Shown piece by piece: positions 7,159 to 10,661 of a stretch of DNA of 10,661 nt (the first letter of the stretch is position 1; each line of letters starts with the position of its first letter). The stretch covers positions 1 to 10,661 of the forward strand of contig JAUSIA010000409.1 in NCBI GenBank assembly GCA_030648225.1, in the 5' to 3' direction. This DNA is from Ignavibacteria bacterium (lineage in GTDB: Bacteria > Bacteroidota > Ignavibacteria > Ignavibacteriales > Ignavibacteriaceae). A program made the position numbers and the translations under genes. Below the pieces are notes generated by a model. That model ran no database searches. It was not told the origin of the DNA and was given only the letters and a program-made list of their open reading frames with translations.

Positions 7159-7191
7159 ATGTGAAATGGTAAATGTGAAACGGCAAATGTC
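7159..7191. repeat. heptamer array, left inverted copy flanking the four-helix-bundle gene
   Basis: On the minus strand it reads as 7-bp units CATTTGC, CGTTTCA, CATTTAC, CATTTCA, then CAT. The segment 7168-7191 is the reverse complement of the array at 7583-7612 at 19 of 24 aligned positions. It sits between the stop of the four-helix-bundle gene (7199) and the lptB ATG (7157), and so forms the lptB leader. Confidence 0.7.
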
Positions 7192-7198
7192 AATAATG

Positions 7199-7510
7199 TT
7201 AGTTGGTTTTTTCCATTAATTTAGACAGCATCGCAAATATATGATTAACTAAATTACTTAAATCAGTGATAGAATCATTACTAATATAATTTAATCGTAA
7301 AGATATTTCTATTTGAGTATCTAATTCAATTAAAGATGAGCGTGAAATTTCATAAAATCTTTTTCTTTCTATAGATGATTTTCTCGAAGCACTTTCAGCA
7401 ATATTTGAAGCAACAGATACAACAGCCCGTCTCATTTGAGAAATTAAAGCATACAACTCATCTTTAGGATATGATTTTGTCAGGTTATAAATATCAGAAA
7501 TTAAATCCAT
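7199..7510 (-). CDS. four helix bundle protein (23S rRNA IVS-encoded / S23 type), 5' frameshifted
   Basis: This 103-residue frame contains the family core: YPKDELYALISQMRRAVVSV, ASNIAES, then two further helices ending LSKLMEKTN. Relatives are four-helix-bundle proteins of about 115-125 aa, first known from intervening sequences in 23S rRNA genes and related to the bAvd accessory protein of diversity-generating retroelements; their cellular role is unclear. The family N-terminus is present upstream in the same frame as HKNLDVWKLSMDLI, but that frame meets a stop at 7552-7550 and has no start codon. A strong AAGGAGG plus ATG at 7556 lies one frame away, reading MLKS then TAG. Removing one T near 7544-7547 would give MLKSSHKNLDVWKLS. 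Translation as it stands could restart only at the ATG at 7510, losing the start of helix 1. The gene lies within the lpt operon and is flanked by inverted heptamer arrays. No link to LPS is known. Confidence 0.8.
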   Translation of the reverse strand: MDLISDIYNLTKSYPKDELYALISQMRRAVVSVASNIAESASRKSSIERKRFYEISRSSLIELDTQIEISLRLNYISNDSITDLSNLVNHIFAMLSKLMEKTN

Positions 7511-7553
7511 ACTTAATTTCCAAACATCTAAATTTTTATGACTAAGATTTTAA

Positions 7554-7568
7554 CATTTTTTCCTCCTT
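7554..7568 (-). promoter_or_regulatory. strong ribosome-binding site and ATG of the four-helix-bundle gene
   Basis: On the minus strand AAGGAGG (7568-7562) is followed by five A residues and an ATG (7556-7554). It is the best Shine-Dalgarno in the window. It starts two bases after the ostA stop (TAA, 7572-7570). The ATG frame closes after four codons (TAG, 7544-7542), one base out of register with the conserved protein, which shows where the original start was. Confidence 0.7.
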
Positions 7569-7569
7569 T

Positions 7570-9000
7570 TTATTGTTTATTTCCCATTTGCCGTTTGCCA
7601 TTTGCCATTTGGCTTAAGAGTTCATTTTTAGTTGGTCTGTTATTATAAAATTTGAATAACGGCAGAGTGAATGTTCTTTCTTTTCCAACTACCTGGTTTT
7701 CAGGATAGAATTCGCTTGCAGGTGAACCATATAATCTTACTTCGCTGACTTCCTTCTCATCAAAAACAATTCTTGCTGATTGTGAAGATGATCTTGATAA
7801 ACCATTAGGTTCATTTTCTTCAAACATATAATAGATGCTGAGAACTCCTCCATAAATTTCAGTGCTCTTTAATTCTCCATCTTCAAAAAATAAAATAACT
7901 CTTTCTCCGCTTGTCTGATCAAATCTTTGAGGAAAATTTTCATTCTGTGCAAGGATGAAAGCATTTGCAAAAACTTCAAGCAATCTTATCTGGTTTTCTC
8001 TTAAATAAATTGCAACGGAATCTCCTGTTAGTTGAGAATTCTCATACCAAAGAACAGGCTGGCTGGCAGATACATTAACTTTATAAGTAATAATTTTTCC
8101 TTCAGCACGCTGATAAAGTGTATAATCATTTCTGCTGGCAAAAAGATCTCTTACTATTCTAACTGAGTCTGTAGCTTTAAATAAATCAATAGTATCCCGC
8201 CAGGCTTCCATAATAAAACTTCTGATCACTAATGTATCAATCTTCATTACATCAATAGTATCAGTTTCTCCCAGGCTGAGAGTATCAGTTCTTTTTGAAT
8301 AAGAAGTATCAATCTGTATGAGCAAAGGATTTTTATCAATTAATGTATAATATTTTTCCGCATAGTCCTCAAGATGATCGCCAAAGATTTGAACATTATT
8401 TTCAGGATTGTAAATAGAAACATTACCACTCGCAAAAGTAATTCTCGTTTCTCTGAAATACTCCAGGCTGTCCGCCTGAATAATATTTCCTTCCTGAACA
8501 ATTCTTACATCATCAACAGCGATCATCCTGTCTTCTTCTTTATAATAAATTAATTCATCCGATGTTAAAGTTGCAGTGGTATCAAAAAGTGTTACATTGC
8601 TTTTAAATACGGCTTTATCTTCATCAAAATAATAATCACCTGAATCCGCAGTAAAAATAACTTTCTGGTCATCAAGTTTAACACCTGCAGTAGTTTTTGC
8701 TTTTTTCTGATCACCAAAATAATAAGCTTCTTCTGTTGTTATAGTCATGCTATCCTGTTTGGCAACAACATTGCCAATGAGATCAGCTTCATTTCTTGCA
8801 ATGAACTGAATTGCTTTATTGCATGTAATAACAACATCTCCCTGTGTGAGAACAACATTTCCATAAACCTCACGGACAGTCTCACCATTAATTATTCTTC
8901 CAACAAGGCTATCACCGATAACAGTTATATACTCATCCTGTTGTGGATAACTATTAACTACAGATATAATACAAATAAATATTGATGTCAGGTGTTTCAT
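7570..9000 (-). CDS. OstA-like LPS transport protein (LptA-type, multi-repeat)
   Basis: A 476-residue protein with a signal peptide (MKHLTSIFICIISVVNSYPQ), so periplasmic. The N-terminal half is a run of OstA/LptA beta-strand repeats with the recurring pattern of glycine-asparagine turns (YGNVVLTQGDVVITCNKA, LIGNVVAKQDSMTITTEEAY, FKSNVTLFDTTATLTSDELI, FASGNVSIYNPENNVQIFGD). The family forms a jellyroll bridge carrying LPS from the inner to the outer membrane. It is far longer than E. coli LptA (about 185 aa) and lacks a visible LptD barrel, as in the long OstA-like proteins of Bacteroidota relatives. It lies between lptC and lptB, as expected for lptA, with a weak AAAGAAG before the ATG. The last 12 residues (MANGKRQMGNKQ) are encoded by the heptamer repeat and are probably not part of the fold. 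Confidence 0.88.
   Translation of the reverse strand: MKHLTSIFICIISVVNSYPQQDEYITVIGDSLVGRIINGETVREVYGNVVLTQGDVVITCNKAIQFIARNEADLIGNVVAKQDSMTITTEEAYYFGDQKKAKTTAGVKLDDQKVIFTADSGDYYFDEDKAVFKSNVTLFDTTATLTSDELIYYKEEDRMIAVDDVRIVQEGNIIQADSLEYFRETRITFASGNVSIYNPENNVQIFGDHLEDYAEKYYTLIDKNPLLIQIDTSYSKRTDTLSLGETDTIDVMKIDTLVIRSFIMEAWRDTIDLFKATDSVRIVRDLFASRNDYTLYQRAEGKIITYKVNVSASQPVLWYENSQLTGDSVAIYLRENQIRLLEVFANAFILAQNENFPQRFDQTSGERVILFFEDGELKSTEIYGGVLSIYYMFEENEPNGLSRSSSQSARIVFDEKEVSEVRLYGSPASEFYPENQVVGKERTFTLPLFKFYNNRPTKNELLSQMANGKRQMGNKQ
7583..7612. repeat. heptamer array, right inverted copy, inside the 3' end of the ostA-like gene
   Basis: On the plus strand, after CC at 7583-7584, four 7-bp units run in a row: CATTTGC, CGTTTGC, CATTTGC, CATTTGG. 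It is the inverted partner of 7159-7191. It is translated on the minus strand as the C-terminal tail of the OstA-like protein, and lies immediately upstream of the ribosome-binding site of the four-helix-bundle gene. Confidence 0.75.
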
Positions 9001-9019
9001 GCTTCTTTAGTTTCCAACT

Positions 9020-9113
9020 GAGTTCAAGATTAAGTTCAAGCCTGCCTGGTCGGCAGACTGGTTCAAGAAGTAAAAAGTTTCAGGACTTGAACTTACACTT
9101 GAACTTGAACTTC
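9020..9113. repeat. inverted hexamer (AGTTCA / TGAACT) array between lptC and ostA
   Basis: The left arm carries hexamers AGTTCA, AGATTA, AGTTCA, AG. The right arm carries ACTTGA, ACTTAC, ACTTGA, ACTTGA, ACTTC. The arm at 9020-9043 matches the reverse complement of 9083-9106 at about 19 of 24 positions. The lptC TGA (9114-9112) abuts the right arm. The array fills most of the 111-bp gap before the ostA-like ATG. It could form a hairpin in the operon mRNA. Confidence 0.7.
9041..9061. repeat. 21-bp GC-rich near-palindrome inside the hexamer array
   Basis: The segment begins CCTGCCTGG and ends CGGCAGACTGG. CTGCC (9042-9046) and GGCAG (9052-9056) form a stem with a 5-base loop. It is flanked on both sides by TTCAAG (9035-9040 and 9062-9067), and removing it restores a continuous array. 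It has the same length and similar CCTGC...GG ends as the insertion at 4950-4970. Confidence 0.5.
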
Positions 9114-9645
9114 ACAGCGTATCCCTCCTTGTTACATAAGTAATATTATAAATAACATAATTCTGTAAATGCTGATCAGACTCAAAGCCGTAGCCCTGTA
9201 TTTTTTCTTTAGGAGAAATTATTGTAACAAATTTATCGGAGACAATTTTTTTATCTGAATTTCTCCATTTAAGTTCATCAGTTTGAATTGTAGTACTATC
9301 ACTCTCTACAACGACACTATCCATTGCATATAAATCTCTTGTTGCATCATCAACTCTGCCTCTTTCAGCAGTTAGGGTTGTGGTTTTTATTTCTTCTTCA
9401 TTATAGAAATCTACTTTTATTCCCTTGTCGAGCAGAGTTTCTCGTTTCTCACTAAACATACGCAAATGCCCTGCTTTAAGAATGGCAGTGGTTTTACCAG
9501 AATCTGAAAAAAAAACAGTTGCATCCCAGCTTTCCTGTGCGGGAAGTTCCTCAACATTGAGTGACGGGTTGATTGATGGTTTTACTTTTTGATCTGAGCA
9601 AGAAGTTAACATTAATAAAATTAGAGCAAAGAGAAGTATTCTCAT
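9112..9645 (-). CDS. lptC: LPS export periplasmic protein LptC (lipoprotein form)
   Basis: A 177-residue protein that in this pathway links the LptB2FG transporter to the LptA bridge. The N-terminus MRILLFALILLMLTSC is a lipoprotein signal with lipobox LTSC and Cys16 as the acylated residue, unlike the transmembrane anchor of E. coli LptC. The body shows the LptC-type pattern of alternating strands (SWDATVFFSDSGKTTAILKA, KTTTLTAERGRVDDATRDLY, DSVVVESDSTTIQTDELKW, KIQGYGFESD). Its ATG overlaps the kdsD stop by four bases (ATGA, 9645-9642), indicating translational coupling. It is followed by a repeat-filled gap before the ostA-like gene. The assignment rests on pattern plus operon position. 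Confidence 0.9.
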   Translation of the reverse strand: MRILLFALILLMLTSCSDQKVKPSINPSLNVEELPAQESWDATVFFSDSGKTTAILKAGHLRMFSEKRETLLDKGIKVDFYNEEEIKTTTLTAERGRVDDATRDLYAMDSVVVESDSTTIQTDELKWRNSDKKIVSDKFVTIISPKEKIQGYGFESDQHLQNYVIYNITYVTRRDTL

Positions 9646-10619
9646 CTCTGCCTTAAACCAAGATTAACAAGATCGTGAAGATGAATTATACCTACAGGTT
9701 TATATCCCTCATCAGTTATTATAAGGGTTGTAATTTTATAATTTTCCATTGTCTGCAAAGCGAAAGAAGCCAGGTAATGATCCCTCATAACTTTGGGATT
9801 TTTTGTCATTATATCCTTAGCCTTCAAATCTTTTATATCTAATGTTCGCTCAAGCAATCTTCTTAAGTCCCCATCAGTAATTACACCTTTAAGAATTCCC
9901 TCTTTATCAACAACTGTAGTTGTTCCAAGTCTCTTCGAAGTTATTTCAAAAATAACATCTTTAATCGGAGTATCTTCTCTCACTACAGGAACACTATCAT
10001 CCTTGTGCATTATTTCCTTTATTGAAAGAGAGAGACGTTTGCCCAGACTTCCGCCTGGATGCAAAACTGCAAAATCTTCTTCAGTAAATTCTCTCATCTG
10101 GAGTAAGACAACCGCAAGTGCATCTCCCATTACAAGTGCAGCAGTTGTTGAGGAAGTTGGAGCAAGATCAAGAGGGCAGGCTTCTTCTTTAACACTGATA
10201 TCGAGAAAAACATCACACTCAGATTCAAGCCTGCTGTTCCTGCTTCCTCCCATTGCAATAAGTTTAACATTAAGTCTTTTCAGCATCGGTATAAGGATGG
10301 CAAGCTCTTCTGTTGCACCACTTTTTGAAATTAAAATTACCACATCTTCTTTTCTTACCATTCCAAGATCACCATGAAGCGCATCACTCGGATGAAGATA
10401 AATTGAAGCTGTACCTGTTGAGTTTAATGTAGCAACAATCTTTCTTGCAATTAATCCCGATTTCCCCATTCCGGTTAAAATAACTCTTCCTTTACACTCA
10501 AATAAAATTTTTACAGCTTTAACAAACTCATCATCTATACTTTCAAGAAGATCAGCAACTGCGCTTGTTTCAATCTTAATTACTTCTTTACCTTTATTTT
10601 TAATTTCTTCGTTAGTCAA
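9642..10619 (-). CDS. kdsD: D-arabinose 5-phosphate isomerase (KpsF/GutQ family)
   Basis: A 325-residue cytoplasmic enzyme (E. coli KdsD is 328) converting ribulose 5-phosphate to arabinose 5-phosphate, the first step of Kdo synthesis for LPS. The SIS domain has GMGKSG (Lys53), LHGDLG (His82), SKSGATEE (Glu105), EEACPLDLAPTSST (Glu146) and LHPGGSLGKRL (His187). These line up at a constant offset of 6 with the catalytic residues I recall for E. coli KdsD. Two CBS domains follow (IMHKDDSVPV to DGDLRRLL, and IMTKNPKVM to IHLHDLVNLG). The start is TTG at 10619: the same frame has a TAA at 10625-10623, the next Met lies within the SIS motif, and AGGAAAGG lies 6 bases upstream. It overlaps lptC by four bases. 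kdsC, next to it in E. coli, is not seen here. Confidence 0.95.
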   Translation of the reverse strand: MTNEEIKNKGKEVIKIETSAVADLLESIDDEFVKAVKILFECKGRVILTGMGKSGLIARKIVATLNSTGTASIYLHPSDALHGDLGMVRKEDVVILISKSGATEELAILIPMLKRLNVKLIAMGGSRNSRLESECDVFLDISVKEEACPLDLAPTSSTTAALVMGDALAVVLLQMREFTEEDFAVLHPGGSLGKRLSLSIKEIMHKDDSVPVVREDTPIKDVIFEITSKRLGTTTVVDKEGILKGVITDGDLRRLLERTLDIKDLKAKDIMTKNPKVMRDHYLASFALQTMENYKITTLIITDEGYKPVGIIHLHDLVNLGLRQR

Positions 10620-10625
10620 TTTTTA

Positions 10626-10633
10626 CCTTTCCT
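10626..10633 (-). promoter_or_regulatory. Shine-Dalgarno supporting the kdsD TTG start
   Basis: AGGAAAGG on the minus strand lies 6 bases before the TTG at 10619. Together with the in-frame stop at 10625-10623 it settles TTG as the initiation codon. No promoter can be seen in the remaining 28 bases, so transcription probably starts outside the window. Confidence 0.75.
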
Positions 10634-10661
10634 GAAGAGTGAGAAAAATTTTTTTTCTTTT

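Noticed and set aside
7158..7193. ATG at 7193 as the lptB start
   Set aside because: The 12 extra residues are encoded by the heptamer repeat, and the LptB family begins at the ATG at 7157.
7542..7547. Programmed +1 frameshift like that of release factor 2
   Set aside because: The codon before TAG is TCT and slipping to CTT weakens pairing. There is no Shine-Dalgarno three bases before the stop. A plain indel is simpler.

Overview
This window is AT-rich and comes from a Gram-negative (diderm) bacterium. It carries the start of an LPS-export operon (kdsD, lptC, an OstA-like lptA, lptB). Several signs point towards the Bacteroidota/Ignavibacteria-Chlorobi neighbourhood: a TTTG-N19-TAnnTTTG promoter, a 23S-IVS-type four-helix-bundle gene, a large OstA-like protein, few clear Shine-Dalgarno sites, and low-complexity repeats between genes. 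The taxonomic placement is inference; no rRNA or ribosomal protein is present to fix it.

Left part, 1-3.7 kb: The window opens inside a PAS-domain sensor histidine kinase. Its ATPase domain appears to have lost its middle and is joined directly to the usual C-terminal strand. Next comes an intact group II PLP-dependent decarboxylase (+). It converges on aspartate-semialdehyde dehydrogenase asd (-) across a 98-bp palindrome built of degenerate 8-bp units, and both stop codons lie inside that palindrome. asd has a good Bacteroidota-type promoter.

Middle, 3.7-6.4 kb (+ strand): A secreted alpha/beta-hydrolase-like protein ends in a textbook intrinsic terminator. After it lies a decayed small gene with no start codon, a 21-bp near-palindromic insertion and a frameshift. 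Then comes an SGNH/GDSL hydrolase that is frameshifted just before its catalytic serine block. It converges on lptB with one base between the stop codons.

Right part, 6.4-10.6 kb (- strand): The transcript order is kdsD, lptC, ostA-like, a four-helix-bundle (IVP/S23-type) gene, lptB. KdsD makes arabinose 5-phosphate for Kdo. LptC and the OstA-like protein form the periplasmic part of the LPS bridge, and LptB is its cytoplasmic ATPase. The four-helix-bundle gene has no known role in this pathway. It sits between ostA and lptB, is flanked by inverted arrays of a 7-bp unit, and has a one-base frameshift right after its strong ribosome-binding site and ATG.

The most unusual theme is structural. 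Three intergenic sites each hold a different inverted array of short degenerate tandem units (8, 7 and 6 bp), each touching a stop codon. Two places also hold a 21-bp GC-rich near-palindrome that looks inserted: one inside the hexamer array, one inside a gene.
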